This document shows positions 8,306 through 17,420 of a stretch of DNA of 64,000 nucleotides, one piece after another. A model generated the notes under the pieces. That model worked only from the letters and a program-made list of their open reading frames with translations. It did no database searches and was not told the DNA's origin. Origin of the DNA: Nitrospirota bacterium (GTDB lineage Bacteria > Nitrospirota > Nitrospiria > Nitrospirales > Nitrospiraceae); contig JBFLWP010000001.1 of the NCBI GenBank assembly GCA_040757595.1, positions 124,001-188,000 of the forward strand, given 5' to 3'. Every line of letters begins with the position of its first letter. Position 1 is the stretch's first letter. The translations under genes and the position numbers were made by a program.

Positions 8306-8490
8306 CCGTCTCCCCTTCCTACCCCCTCTCTACGGAGCGGCCGGTTGGATGTCGAGGTCCGGTCCGCCCCCGGCTCACGGGCAAACCGACGAGACGCCTC
8401 GTTGCGTTTGCCGGTTTGGTGTGTTAGGGTCGCCGCACTGTTGCTGCTGCCGTCGTACCCCAATTTTTCCCGACGAACGGAGAACGTTGC

Positions 8491-9033
8491 ATGACACACC
8501 ACCGACGCAGAATGGCTTCCCTGACCGTCCTCATGCTCCTCCTGTCCGGCCCGCTGGTCGCGGCGCCGCTCGCACGGGCGGAAAGCACCCTGGCCGTCGC
8601 CGACGGGCTGAAGGTCACGATCGAGTACACGCTGACCCTGCCGGACAAGACCGTGGCCGACTCCAACGTGGGACAGGCCCCCTTCTCCTACATCCAGGGC
8701 GCCAAGCAGATCGTCCCCGGCCTGGAAAAGGGCCTGGCCGGCTTGAAGGCCGGCCAGCAGAAGCGGGTGGAGGTTCCCGCCGAGCAGGGCTACGGGGCTT
8801 ACGACGAGAAGCGAAAGATCAAGGTGCCCCGGAACAAGATTCCGCCCGACGTCAAGGTCGGCTCCATGCTGCAGGATCAGACCGGCCGGCCGGTCACGGT
8901 CCTGGAGCTCTCAACCGACTCGGCCACGCTGGATCTCAACCACCCGCTGGCGGGCAAGGCCCTGACCTTCGACGTGAAGATCCTGAACGTGGAGAAAGCC
9001 CAGCAGCCTTCCCCGGGCAGCAAGAAGCCTTGA
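8491..9033 (+). CDS. FKBP-type peptidyl-prolyl isomerase, SlyD-like, exported
   Basis: The 180-residue protein has a cleavable signal peptide (LTVLMLLLSGPLVAAPLARA, residues about 10-30) and one FKBP domain. FKBP marks are the opening strand KVTIEYTLTL, FSYIQGAKQIVPGLEKGL, and a C-terminal HPLAGKALTFDVKIL, with an inserted insert-in-flap segment as in SlyD. It should catalyse proline isomerisation and chaperone folding in the periplasm. It lacks the His-rich metal-binding tail of E. coli SlyD. Convergent with the cupin gene, 9 nt apart. Confidence 0.9.
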   Translation: MTHHRRRMASLTVLMLLLSGPLVAAPLARAESTLAVADGLKVTIEYTLTLPDKTVADSNVGQAPFSYIQGAKQIVPGLEKGLAGLKAGQQKRVEVPAEQGYGAYDEKRKIKVPRNKIPPDVKVGSMLQDQTGRPVTVLELSTDSATLDLNHPLAGKALTFDVKILNVEKAQQPSPGSKKP

Positions 9034-9042
9034 CCGGTCGAG

Positions 9043-9552
9043 TCACGGAGCCTGGGTGAGCGTCAGGATGAGGTCCCGGAACCGGGGATAGGCCTCCAGC
9101 AGCTCGCCCCTCCGTCCTCCCTCGTAGTCGGCAAACTCGAACCCGGGCGCCATGGTCGTGCCGAGCAACGCGAACCGTCCGCCCGGGACCAGTCGTGAGC
9201 CTTGCCAGACGCCCTGCCGCACCACGGCTTGCACCTGCATACCGCCCACGAGATCCTGGCCCAGGGTCAGCACCTGCCCGCTCCCGTCCGGCTGGAGGAG
9301 GAGCAGCTCCACCGGGTCGCCCAGATAGAAATGGTAGACCTCGTCGCTCTTGAGCCGATGCAGCCGCGAGCAGGTGTCCGACGTCAGCAGATAGTAGATG
9401 CCGGTCCCGAGCGACCTGGCGCCTCCATACCGGCCCGGCAGGGCCTCCCGGGAGACGACCTCCCACGACCGGTAGGTTTCGGCGAAATACCCTCCCTCTC
9501 CGGGAAGGGGCTTGAGCCCCAGCAGGGCCATCAACCGCTCGACCTGGATCAT
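9043..9552 (-). CDS. DUF985-family cupin
   Basis: The 169-residue single-domain cupin matches the DUF985 family: GGYFAETYRS near residue 18, TGIYYLLTSDTCSRLHRLKSDE with metal-ligand histidine, and VYHFYLGDPVELLLL. Its natural substrate is unknown; relatives bind small sugar-like ligands. ATG 9552 is taken as the start because GAGGAG is well spaced and homologous sequence begins there; longer forms add only low-complexity residues. 9553-9752 is a divergent intergenic region with a promoter candidate for the next gene. Confidence 0.8.
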   Translation of the reverse strand: MIQVERLMALLGLKPLPGEGGYFAETYRSWEVVSREALPGRYGGARSLGTGIYYLLTSDTCSRLHRLKSDEVYHFYLGDPVELLLLQPDGSGQVLTLGQDLVGGMQVQAVVRQGVWQGSRLVPGGRFALLGTTMAPGFEFADYEGGRRGELLEAYPRFRDLILTLTQAP

Positions 9553-9699
9553 GACGGTCTCCTCACGTTGGCTCGAAACCCACCGGCGGATCCGCCCGCG
9601 TTCACCCGCCGCCGGCGCTCCTGCTTCGTCACTAGTGGACCGACGAGACAATGTCAAGGCCGCCTGGAGCCTCCCGCACCTGGGCCCGTCCCGCGACCC

Positions 9700-9728
9700 T
9701 TGACTCGTCCGGCGATCTTCTGTAGCCT
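9700..9728 (+). promoter_or_regulatory. Sigma-70-like promoter candidate for the DUF4124 gene
   Basis: TTGACT (9700-9705), a 17-nt spacer and TAGCCT (9723-9728), 25 nt before the start codon. The -35 match is good, the -10 weak. Confidence 0.4.
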
Positions 9729-9752
9729 ACGCTATCCCAAAAGAGGGGTCAC

Positions 9753-10529
9753 ATGCCGTTCTCCCTTCGGGGAACACCCCGATCCGTGGCCGCGCGGCTC
9801 CCGGTCCTGAGCTGTCTGCTCCTCGCTCCCCTCCTTTCTTCACCCGTCTTCTCAGCCGACGTCGTCTACAAATACGTGGACGACGACGGAGTCGTCGGCT
9901 TTGCGTCGGACCGGCAGCAGATCCCGGAGAAATACCAGAACCGCGTCCAGGCCCTGGACGCCCAGACCCTCGAGCCGGTGCAGCACGTCCCGCCACCCGC
10001 TCCCGGCGCCCAGCCGGGAACCGGGTCCGCCCAGCCCTCCCAGGAGGCCCAGCAAGCGCCGGCCTTTTACGATCCCTGGCTCCAGCGCCTGTCCGGAGCC
10101 ACGATCACGCTTCCTTCCCGGTATCAGTTGGGCGTCGGCCTGACCACGGTCCTCCTGATCGTCATGATCGTCCTCGTGATGCGGGTCAGCTCCAACCCGC
10201 TCGTGAAGGTGCTCGGCAAGCTCGGCATCCTGCTCCTGGCCGGCGGAGCCATCTACGCCATCTACTTCTCGGGCCTCAACGAGCGTATCTCCGAGGTGAC
10301 CCACGAGCCGACGCGCCAGACCGTGAGCGGCAAGGAGATCGTGAGCGAGGTGAAGGGAAAGGCGGCGGAGGTGACCCAGACCCTGGGCAAGTCCATCGAG
10401 CCGGTCAAGGGCGTCATCGAGAGAACCAAGGCGGCCACCATCGGTGAGGCGACGCAGGCCGTTCAGCAGGCCAACCAGGCCAACCAGCAACTGGACAAGA
10501 ACCTGCGTGACATCGAAGCTTCCCGGTGA
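9753..10529 (+). CDS. DUF4124-containing membrane protein with helical tail
   Basis: The 258-residue protein has a signal peptide (about 15-34), then a DUF4124 segment (DVVYKYVDDDGVVGFASDR, where a Y-x-W/V-x-D-x-x-G pattern is typical), a Pro/Gln-rich linker, two membrane helices (LTTVLLIVMIVLVM and LGILLLAGGAIYAIYF, about 132-172) and a long Ala/Gln/Lys-rich amphipathic coil to the end. DUF4124 domains sit in the periplasm; function is not known. The tail resembles apolipoprotein-like coils that lie on membranes. It has its own promoter candidate at 9700-9728. Confidence 0.65.
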   Translation: MPFSLRGTPRSVAARLPVLSCLLLAPLLSSPVFSADVVYKYVDDDGVVGFASDRQQIPEKYQNRVQALDAQTLEPVQHVPPPAPGAQPGTGSAQPSQEAQQAPAFYDPWLQRLSGATITLPSRYQLGVGLTTVLLIVMIVLVMRVSSNPLVKVLGKLGILLLAGGAIYAIYFSGLNERISEVTHEPTRQTVSGKEIVSEVKGKAAEVTQTLGKSIEPVKGVIERTKAATIGEATQAVQQANQANQQLDKNLRDIEASR

Positions 10530-10613
10530 CGCAGCGCCGCTGAAGCCCCTCTCCCGGCCCTCCCTTCCGTCATGGACGAATCCACCCGTTCGCGGGCATT
10601 CCCGGAACGATCG

Positions 10614-10622
10614 TGCTAAAAT
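10614..10622 (+). promoter_or_regulatory. Extended -10 promoter candidate
   Basis: TG-C-TAAAAT forms an extended -10 element 38 nt upstream of the ATG at 10660. No clear -35. Confidence 0.35.
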
Positions 10623-10659
10623 TTCCGGCACGCCTGGCGCGCAACAGCCGGAGCCGAAG

Positions 10660-11625
10660 ATGGCCAGAAGCAGGGGATCCGACCACCTCCCGCCGAGCTC
10701 GAGATCGTTCTCGTCCGTAGCCGAGGTCAATCAGCACATCGAGCAGTTGCACGGACGGATTGCGCAGGTGGAAGAGCTGCGCAAGGACGGGCTGCCGTTC
10801 CGCGAGGCCCTCAAGGTCGCCGCCGAATCCCAGATCCGTGAGACGATCCGCCAGATATTCGGCGAGCGGTCGCCGGAATTCCGGGCGCATCAGCACTTGC
10901 GCATTCGATCCACGGCCGACGACGACCTCGCCGATACGATCGAGACGTTGGGGGAGCTGATCGCCGTCCTCGAGGAAAAGAAGAACCTTCTGGCGGCCGG
11001 CGACAGCCAGCCGGTCCGCCCGGCCCAGCAGAGCGCCAGGCACCCAACGCCCCAGCCCGCGGCGCCGGCCGCCCCCGCCTCCCCGCCGCCGCAGCCGCAA
11101 CCGGATCGAGGCCCGGGCGACGCGTCAGCGGAAACCCGGCAGGCGCCGGCGGACGTCAAGGTCCCGGCGGGCGGCGCGCTGGAACGGATCCATCGGCTCG
11201 GGTTGCGCTTTCACGCCGTCGCCAGACAACTGCGCCAGCGGTACGACGGCCGTCCCACCCTCGACGTGGACGACGTGCACGACGTCCAGGACCTGCTGCG
11301 GACCCTGCTCCGCCTGGAGTTCGAGGAGAGCGCGCTGGAAGAATGGGCGCCCGACGGCGAAGATGCCGGCCGGAAGGACTTCCTCGTCCCTCAGGAAGGG
11401 CTGGCCGTCACCGTCAGAAAGACCAAACAGGGGCTCACGGCCAAGGCCCTGTCCGAGCAACTGCTCCTCGATTTCCAGCGATACGCCGTCCGCCAGGGCT
11501 TCAAGACCCTCTTTTGCTTCGTCTACGATCCGGAGGGCCGCATCGGAAACCCCGCCAGGCTCGAAGCGGACCTGCGGCGGGAACGAGACGGGAAACGGCT
11601 CGACGTGTTGATCGCCCCCAAGTGA
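10660..11625 (+). CDS. Coiled-coil protein with PD-(D/E)XK nuclease-like C-terminus, probably inactive
   Basis: The 321-residue protein has an N-terminal helical region (NQHIEQLHGRIAQVEELRKDG), a Pro/Ala/Gln-rich linker (about 115-170), a helical middle (DVDDVHDVQDLLRTLLRLEF) and a C-terminal DpnII/MboI-like restriction-endonuclease fold: RKDFLVPQEGLAVTVRKTKQG, then KTLFCFVYDPEGRIGNP. In related proteins this strand reads VIEVKKT, giving the E-x-K catalytic pair. Here it reads VTVRKT, so Glu and Lys are replaced by Thr and Arg. I infer loss of cutting, leaving DNA binding or scaffolding. The start at ATG 10660 fits the promoter candidate at 10614. Confidence 0.6.
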   Translation: MARSRGSDHLPPSSRSFSSVAEVNQHIEQLHGRIAQVEELRKDGLPFREALKVAAESQIRETIRQIFGERSPEFRAHQHLRIRSTADDDLADTIETLGELIAVLEEKKNLLAAGDSQPVRPAQQSARHPTPQPAAPAAPASPPPQPQPDRGPGDASAETRQAPADVKVPAGGALERIHRLGLRFHAVARQLRQRYDGRPTLDVDDVHDVQDLLRTLLRLEFEESALEEWAPDGEDAGRKDFLVPQEGLAVTVRKTKQGLTAKALSEQLLLDFQRYAVRQGFKTLFCFVYDPEGRIGNPARLEADLRRERDGKRLDVLIAPK

Positions 11626-11673
11626 GGCGGAAGGGGCCTAGGGTGTTTCCCTTGGGCAGGCCGCCGAAACCTG

Positions 11674-11702
11674 TTGACTTACCCCGAAGTATTCGCTACC
11701 TT
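11674..11702 (+). promoter_or_regulatory. Sigma-70-like promoter candidate for the AsnC/Lrp gene
   Basis: TTGACT (11674-11679), a 17-nt spacer and TACCTT (11697-11702), 58 nt before the ATG at 11761. Confidence 0.45.
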
Positions 11703-11760
11703 CCTGACCGACCGAACCGCCAGAGGCCGGCGAGCGGAACGCGGAGGATGGAGCGTCGAG

Positions 11761-12003
11761 ATGCCTGAACGCGCCTACGTCTTGATCAACGTGATGCCGG
11801 GGCAGACGATGAACGTGGTCAAGGCCCTGTCGGAGATCAAAGAGATCAAGAGCATCGACTGTTGCTGGGGCAAGCCGGACATCTTCACCCTGGTCGAAGT
11901 GTCCGACCAGGACACGCTGTCAGCCCTCGTCCTGTCGAAGATTCACGCGATCGAGGGCGTGGCGCAGACCGACACCCACCTGGTCTACCAATTGAAACGC
12001 TAG
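11761..12003 (+). CDS. Stand-alone Lrp/AsnC ligand-binding (RAM) domain protein
   Basis: At 80 residues it is only the effector-binding RAM domain of Lrp/AsnC regulators (AYVLINVMPGQTMNVVKALSEI; IDCCWGKPDIFTLVEVSDQD), with no helix-turn-helix. Such stand-alone RAM proteins form ring oligomers that bind amino acids or other small effectors. ATG 11761 follows a GGAGGA site. The next gene, a lipoprotein, starts 11 nt after the stop, so the two may be cotranscribed. The ligand is unknown. Confidence 0.85.
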   Translation: MPERAYVLINVMPGQTMNVVKALSEIKEIKSIDCCWGKPDIFTLVEVSDQDTLSALVLSKIHAIEGVAQTDTHLVYQLKR

Positions 12004-12014
12004 GAGGCTCGGCC

Positions 12015-12473
12015 ATGCGGACCGCGAAACTCGACCTCGGGTGGATGTCCGCCCTCGCCGGACTTTCCCTCGCGCTCGGCTGCGCGTCCGCCTCCCCCAC
12101 GGCGCCGGATCTGGCGGAGGCCCTGCTGCCCGTGCCGGAGAGCCAGGTGCGGACCGCGCTCGTCGAGGTGTTGCGGGAGGGGGGCTACGACATCGACCGC
12201 GACGAGGCTGCGAAGACCGCCGTACGCACCGGGTACCGGCAAGAGACCGACAGTCCGTGGGACTGGCTGCTGCGCTTTCGTTTCGGGGTGACGCGCACCC
12301 GGGTGGAAGCGACGATCGCCTCCGCCGACGAGCACACCACCCAACTGACGATCCGGGTCGCCCACGAGGGGAAGGGCAGCCTGTTCAAGCTTTGGGGCCC
12401 CTACGAGACGCCCCTCCCCCAGAGCGCCGCGAATCAGATACGGCTGGTCAAGAACGCCCTCGGCTTGCTCTAG
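12015..12473 (+). CDS. Small outer-membrane lipoprotein, unknown function
   Basis: The 152-residue protein has a lipoprotein signal (LAGLSLALGC, Cys near residue 23) followed by a compact domain that reads like a BamC/NlpB-type half (QVRTALVEVLREGGYDIDRDE; VTRTRVEATIASADEHTTQL). I do not recognise a named family. It follows the RAM protein by 11 nt with AGGAGG in front of ATG 12015. Convergent with the sigma-54 regulator. Confidence 0.6.
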   Translation: MRTAKLDLGWMSALAGLSLALGCASASPTAPDLAEALLPVPESQVRTALVEVLREGGYDIDRDEAAKTAVRTGYRQETDSPWDWLLRFRFGVTRTRVEATIASADEHTTQLTIRVAHEGKGSLFKLWGPYETPLPQSAANQIRLVKNALGLL

Positions 12474-12505
12474 AAGAGGCACGAGGCGAGAGGCGCGTTT
12501 CGGTT

Positions 12506-13903
12506 TCACCGCCCCTCGCCCTCATCGTCGAGCTCCAGCCCGAACCGTTCCGCCATCCGGTAGAGGGTCCGCCGGTCAATGCCGAGGAGCTTTGCGGCAC
12601 GGGCCTTGTTGCCGCCCGTCTCGCGCAGCGCCTTCAACAGATGCCGCTTCTCCATCTCGTCGAGGGTCGCGAGCGGCTCGCCGGCTCCCTGCCCGGCCGC
12701 CTCGCTCCACGGCTCGGCGCCCGCGCGGCGGACGGCTTCGGGCAGGTCGTCGGGCATGATGAGCGGCCCGTGGCTGAGCGAGACCGCCCGCTCGATCACG
12801 TTCTCCAGCTCCCGCACGTTCCCCGGCCAGCGGTACCGCTGCAGGAGCGCGAGCGTCTCGGGGACGAACCCCATGATCGGCGCCGAGCCGGCGGAAAACT
12901 TCTGCAGAAAATGGTGGGCCAGCATCGGCACGTCCTCGCGGCGCTCCCGGAGGGGAGGAAGCACGATCCGCACGACGTTGAGCCGGTAGAAGAGGTCCTC
13001 GCGGAACCGCCCCTCCTTGACCAGGGCCTCCAGGTTGCGGTGCGTGGCCGCGATGATCCGCACGTCCACCTTCGACGCGCCGGTCCCGCCCACGCGCCGG
13101 ACCTCCTGATCCTGGATCACCCGCAGCAGCTTGACCTGAACCGAGGACCCGACGTCCCCGATCTCGTCCAGGAACAGGGTCCCGCCGTCGGCGGTCTCGA
13201 ACAGGCCGGGCTTCGCGCCGACCGCGCCCGTGAACGCGCCCTTCTCGTGCCCGAACAGCTCCGATTCCAGGAGCGTCTCCGGCAGGGCGGCGCAGTTGAC
13301 GGGCACGAACGCCCGGTCCCGCCTGGGGCTGTTCGCATGGATCGCGTGGGCGATCAGCTCCTTGCCGGTTCCGCTCTCGCCTTCGAGCAGGACCGTGCTC
13401 TTCCCGCCCGCCACCCGGGCCACCAGCTTGTAGACTTCCAGCATCGGCGGGCTGCTGCCGACCAGTTGGGACCGGCCCTCCCGCTCGCGCAGCTCCTCCC
13501 GAAACCGGGTGTTCTCGCGCACCAGGCGGTTGTGCTCCAGAGCCCGGCGCACGACGAGCTTGATCTCTTCCTTCTTGAACGGCTTGGCCAGGTAGTCGTA
13601 GGCCCCCTGCTTGATCGCTTCGATGGCCCCTTCCATGGACCCGAACGCGGTCAGGAGCACGGTGCTGGTCTCGGGGCTGAACTGCTTGAACTCCCGCAGG
13701 ACCGTCATCCCGTCCACGGCCCCCATGCGCATGTCGGTCAGGACGAGGTCGAACTTCGTCTCGCGACCGCGGCGGATCGCTTCGTGCCCGTCGGCCACCG
13801 ACTCGACGCCGTAGCCTTCCTTCCGCAGGGCCTCCACGAGGAGGTCGCGCGCGACGGCGTCGTCGTCCACCACGAGGATCTTGGCGTCAGGCTCTTGCAT
13901 CAC
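12506..13903 (-). CDS. Sigma-54-dependent response regulator, NtrC/AtoC type
   Basis: The 465-residue protein has a receiver ([15 protein letters not shown]; phospho-acceptor Asp in LVLTDMRMG, about residue 57), an AAA+ sigma-54 interaction domain (Walker A GESGTGKE about 173; GAFTGA loop about 226; Walker [11 protein letters not shown]) and a Fis-type HTH at the end ([21 protein letters not shown]). It activates promoters transcribed by RpoN. Its start overlaps the end of the upstream histidine kinase by 17 nt, so the two form a cognate pair, coupled in turn to malQ. The targets may therefore concern alpha-glucan use or storage; that is inference. Confidence 0.95.
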   Translation of the reverse strand: MMQEPDAKILVVDDDAVARDLLVEALRKEGYGVESVADGHEAIRRGRETKFDLVLTDMRMGAVDGMTVLREFKQFSPETSTVLLTAFGSMEGAIEAIKQGAYDYLAKPFKKEEIKLVVRRALEHNRLVRENTRFREELREREGRSQLVGSSPPMLEVYKLVARVAGGKSTVLLEGESGTGKELIAHAIHANSPRRDRAFVPVNCAALPETLLESELFGHEKGAFTGAVGAKPGLFETADGGTLFLDEIGDVGSSVQVKLLRVIQDQEVRRVGGTGASKVDVRIIAATHRNLEALVKEGRFREDLFYRLNVVRIVLPPLRERREDVPMLAHHFLQKFSAGSAPIMGFVPETLALLQRYRWPGNVRELENVIERAVSLSHGPLIMPDDLPEAVRRAGAEPWSEAAGQGAGEPLATLDEMEKRHLLKALRETGGNKARAAKLLGIDRRTLYRMAERFGLELDDEGEGR

Positions 13904-15071
13904 CGTACGTCGCCCCGACGCCCGTTTCGGCTTCCACGTAGCTCGGCAGCCCGATCACGACCGTCGTCCCCTTCCCGACCGTGCTCTCGATCGAGAGCGA
14001 TCCGCCGTGCGCGTGCACGATCTGGCGGCTCAGGAACAGCCCCAGGCCGGTCCCGTCGCCGAGAGCCTTGGTCGTGAAGAACGGCTCGAAGGCCCGGGCC
14101 AGGTGCTCGGCCGGCATCCCGCATCCCGTGTCCCGCACGGTCAGGGTCACCATCGTCCCGATCGGCGTCTCACCGGCCTGCCCCCGCGCCTGCGCCTCCT
14201 CGGGCGTCACGGGCCGGCTCCCCAGCGCGATCACGACCTCGCCCCCCGCCTCCGTGGCCGCCAGCGCGTTGGCCACGAGGTTGACCAGCACCTGCTGCAA
14301 CTGCTCCGCGTCCCCCCAGATGGGCGGCAAGTCCCGGCCGCCCTCCGCCCGGAGCGCGACGCCCTTGCTCGCGAACGAGGGGCCCATCAGCGACATGACC
14401 GGCTGGACCAGGCATTCGACCGGCAGCCGGGCGGGGTTGGGCCTTCGCTGCCTGGTGGAGGTGAGCAGTTCCTCGATGATCCGGACGACCCGGTTGATCT
14501 GGGAGTCGATGATCTCGATCCGCTTGCGCATGTCCTCGGTGGCGGCAGGCTCCTCGGCCAGCGCCTGCACGTGCCAGGCGATGGAATGGAGCGGCGTCCC
14601 CACCTCGTGGGCCACCGACGCCACCAGTTGACCGACCGCGGCCAGGCGCTCGGAGCGTCCGAGGGCGTCCTTGATCTCGGCGAGCTGCTGGTTGGCCCGC
14701 AGCAAATTCTCGGTCTGGCGGGCCAGCTCGGCGCGGGCCGCCTCTTCCCGGGCCTTCCGCTCTTCGCGCGTCATCGCGAAATAGGCGACCCCGATCAGGA
14801 CGCCCGCCACCACCGACCGGTTGATGGCCGCGGACACGAACCGTCCCGGCTTGGTCGGCCTCAGCAGCCCCACGTAGGTCGCCAGGATGCAGAGGGCGAC
14901 GGTCAGGTACATGAGCCGCCGGTTCCTGGCCGTCGCGATCAGGAGAATCGGGAGCACGAACCCGTAGGCCCCGACGACGTTGGCCGGCGCGACCGTCTCG
15001 ACGACCACGATCAGCACGAAGAGACCGGCCGAGACGCCGAGCACGAGCGGATTCTTCGCCGACGCCGTCAT
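13887..15071 (-). CDS. Membrane sensor histidine kinase
   Basis: The 394-residue kinase has four predicted membrane helices in the first about 110 residues and no large periplasmic domain. A short coiled coil follows, then HisKA (SVAHEVGTPLHSIAWH, catalytic His near 166) and the HATPase domain (N-box LVNLVANALAAT, DTGCGMP, FEPFFTTK, GTGLGLFLS). It phosphorylates the NtrC-type regulator whose gene overlaps it downstream. ATG 15071 overlaps the malQ stop as ATGA, so the kinase is translated with the glucanotransferase. Confidence 0.92.
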   Translation of the reverse strand: MTASAKNPLVLGVSAGLFVLIVVVETVAPANVVGAYGFVLPILLIATARNRRLMYLTVALCILATYVGLLRPTKPGRFVSAAINRSVVAGVLIGVAYFAMTREERKAREEAARAELARQTENLLRANQQLAEIKDALGRSERLAAVGQLVASVAHEVGTPLHSIAWHVQALAEEPAATEDMRKRIEIIDSQINRVVRIIEELLTSTRQRRPNPARLPVECLVQPVMSLMGPSFASKGVALRAEGGRDLPPIWGDAEQLQQVLVNLVANALAATEAGGEVVIALGSRPVTPEEAQARGQAGETPIGTMVTLTVRDTGCGMPAEHLARAFEPFFTTKALGDGTGLGLFLSRQIVHAHGGSLSIESTVGKGTTVVIGLPSYVEAETGVGATYGDARA

Positions 15072-17332
15072 CCTCGCGCCTTCAGGGAGCGGGTCGTCCA
15101 CAGGGCCCCGGCCAGCAGCGGAAGCCGGGCGTCCTGTTTCAGCCCCTCCAGCGATTCGGACACCTTCCGGGACCAGTTCGGGTGGCTCTCGACGGTGCCG
15201 GGCAGGTTGGCCTGGTCCACCTCCCCCACGATGTCCTCGAGCGTCGCCAGCACGATCGCCGCCGGAGACCGAGCCAGGAACAGGTGCACGGCCCGGCAGA
15301 GGCCCGGCGTCACGAGCGGACCGGGCTCCGTCTCCTCCGGCAGGTCCTCGGGCAACAGGCCCTCTTCCTTCAGCGCCGCCAGCAACCGGACCTTGTCCTT
15401 TTGCCGCTCGTCCAGGGCCCGCTTCACGGCCGCCTGGTCCTGGCCGCTTCTGAGGGCGGACCGGATTTCGATGTCCCGACCGGCCCAGAAGCCGGCCAGA
15501 GTGGGCAGGTCGTGCGTGGTCACCACGGCCACCGCCTGCTGCGGATAGCTGTTCGGCCTCTTCCAGCTTCCATCGTCCCAGCGCTCGAAGTAGAGGACCC
15601 GATAGGACAGGACCCGGGAGGCGGCCAGCCGCTCCTTGATCCAGTCCGGCACGGTGCCCAGGTCCTCCCCGACGATGACGGCCTGCTGGCGCACGCTCTC
15701 CAGGGCCAGGATGCCGAGCAGATCCTCGTGGGGATAGTGGACGTAGGCGCCGGCCGAGGCGGGGAAGCCCCGCGGAATCCAGAACAGCCGGAAGAGCCCC
15801 ATGACGTGGTCCAGGCGGAGGGCGCCGCCGAAGGCCAGGTTCCGGCGGAGCAGTCCGACGAACAGCGCATACCCGCTGGCGCGCAACCGGTGAGGGTCCA
15901 TCGGCGGCAGTCCCCAGTTCTGTCCGTCCGGCGCAAAGGCGTCGGGCGGACAGCCGCTGTCCGCCCCCAAGGCGAAGGCTCCCTGGGAAGCCCAGGCGTC
16001 GCTGCCGGAGCGGTCGCTCCCCAGTGCCAGGTCGTGGTAGAGCCCGATCGGCATCCCCAGCCGCCGCCCCAGCTCCGCCACCGTCCGGAGCTGCTCCGCG
16101 GCCACCCACTGGAGATACTGGTAGAACCGGACGCGCGACGCCTGGGCGGTCCGGAACGACGCGACCGCTAGCGAGCTTGGGTCGCGGAAGGCTTCCGGCC
16201 ATTCCTGCCAGCCGCAGACCCGGGGATCCTGCCGCCGAAGCTCTTCCGCGAGGGCCTGGAACAGGGAAAACCGCTCGAGCGGCTCGCCCTGCTCCCGCAC
16301 GAACCGCTCGAAGGCCTGCCCCCGCTCGCCGGCCGGAGCCCAGCGTCCATCCGATTCCTCCCGGAGGTGCTGCTCCCGGAACGTCGCGTAGGCGGCTTCG
16401 AGCACGGTCATCTTGGCTCGATGCGCCCGGTCATAATCCACCATCTCGCCCTTGCGCAACAGGTCCAGCTCGGCCCGAAACGTCGGATCGGCCAGGATGG
16501 CCTGGGCCTGCGCCGACTCCCGCACCTCGGGCACCTCCTCCACCGCGAGGTAGAGCGGGTTGAGGAACAGCCGGCTGTCGGGCGAATAGGGACTGATGTA
16601 GTAGGGGCTCTCGTTCTTCAGCACGTGGAGGGGATTCAGGCCGATGACTCCGGCCCCCAGATCCTGCGCCGCCCACCCCACGAGATCGGAGAGGTCGCGG
16701 AAATCCCCCACGCCCCAGTTCGCGGCCGAACGGAGGGCGTACAGTTGCAGAGCCAGCCCCCAAGTCCGGCCGCCATGGGACAGCCGCGCCGGCAGATAGC
16801 ACTGGCTCGGGACCAGGATCAGCCGCAGGCGTCCCTCCACGGCGCCGGCCGCCGTCAGGCCGCGGGCCCGCAGGTCGTAGTAGCCCATCGGCAACTCCGT
16901 CGGCACCGGCAGCTCGAACCGGGCGTGACGGCGGCCGGCGATGTCTTTGATCTCGACCGGCGCGAGGTCGGGCCCCGCTTCTCCCTCGTGCCGCAGGCTG
17001 CCCTCCTCGTCCCGGACCTCCCAGCGGACTCGCACCGTCCGGTCTTCGGCCGCCTCCACCGGCAGGCGGAAGGACCAGCTTCCTGGCGAGGCGCCGATCC
17101 GCCGCACCAGCACGGGATCGCAGGGCTGCCGCCACGGAGCCTCGGACCAGGCCGCCAGCTCCCGCTGCACGGCGTCTCTCGTCTCCACCCGCAGACCCAT
17201 CGCGGTCAGGATCGCCCGCTTGGTCTCGTCCGCGACCACGTGCCGCCGGCCCCAGACGTCGTAATAGTCCGGAGCAACCCCGTAATGCTGTGCCAGCTCG
17301 TCCAGCAACGACTGTTCGCTCCGATCACTCAT
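15068..17332 (-). CDS. malQ: 4-alpha-glucanotransferase (amylomaltase)
   Basis: The 754-residue GH77 enzyme moves alpha-1,4-glucan segments between maltodextrins. It has an N-terminal beta-sandwich extension (about 80-175), then the GH77 barrel: LQLYALRSAANWGVGDFRDL, NPLHVLKNESPYYISPYSP, FGGALRLDHVMGLFRLFWIP (nucleophile Asp in RLDHVMG), IVGEDLGTVPDWIK (acid/base Glu) and VVTTHDLPTLAGFW. ATG 17332 is preferred over upstream TTG. The downstream kinase and regulator overlap it, an unusual link between glucan metabolism and a two-component system. It points to glycogen or maltodextrin turnover. Confidence 0.93.
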   Translation of the reverse strand: MSDRSEQSLLDELAQHYGVAPDYYDVWGRRHVVADETKRAILTAMGLRVETRDAVQRELAAWSEAPWRQPCDPVLVRRIGASPGSWSFRLPVEAAEDRTVRVRWEVRDEEGSLRHEGEAGPDLAPVEIKDIAGRRHARFELPVPTELPMGYYDLRARGLTAAGAVEGRLRLILVPSQCYLPARLSHGGRTWGLALQLYALRSAANWGVGDFRDLSDLVGWAAQDLGAGVIGLNPLHVLKNESPYYISPYSPDSRLFLNPLYLAVEEVPEVRESAQAQAILADPTFRAELDLLRKGEMVDYDRAHRAKMTVLEAAYATFREQHLREESDGRWAPAGERGQAFERFVREQGEPLERFSLFQALAEELRRQDPRVCGWQEWPEAFRDPSSLAVASFRTAQASRVRFYQYLQWVAAEQLRTVAELGRRLGMPIGLYHDLALGSDRSGSDAWASQGAFALGADSGCPPDAFAPDGQNWGLPPMDPHRLRASGYALFVGLLRRNLAFGGALRLDHVMGLFRLFWIPRGFPASAGAYVHYPHEDLLGILALESVRQQAVIVGEDLGTVPDWIKERLAASRVLSYRVLYFERWDDGSWKRPNSYPQQAVAVVTTHDLPTLAGFWAGRDIEIRSALRSGQDQAAVKRALDERQKDKVRLLAALKEEGLLPEDLPEETEPGPLVTPGLCRAVHLFLARSPAAIVLATLEDIVGEVDQANLPGTVESHPNWSRKVSESLEGLKQDARLPLLAGALWTTRSLKARG

Positions 17333-17420
17333 CAAGCGGGAGTCTAGGAACAAGCCCGGAGCAAGTCAAGGCAACGGCCTTCTTCATGGTCCTTCCCGGC
17401 CCGTTCGAGTACAATGCGCC

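Noticed and set aside
12041-14077. Very long plus-strand frames opposite the kinase/regulator and elsewhere (for example 36781-38412, 17885-19066)
   Set aside because: They are Arg/Pro/Gly-rich mirror frames of real genes in high-GC DNA, with no family motifs.
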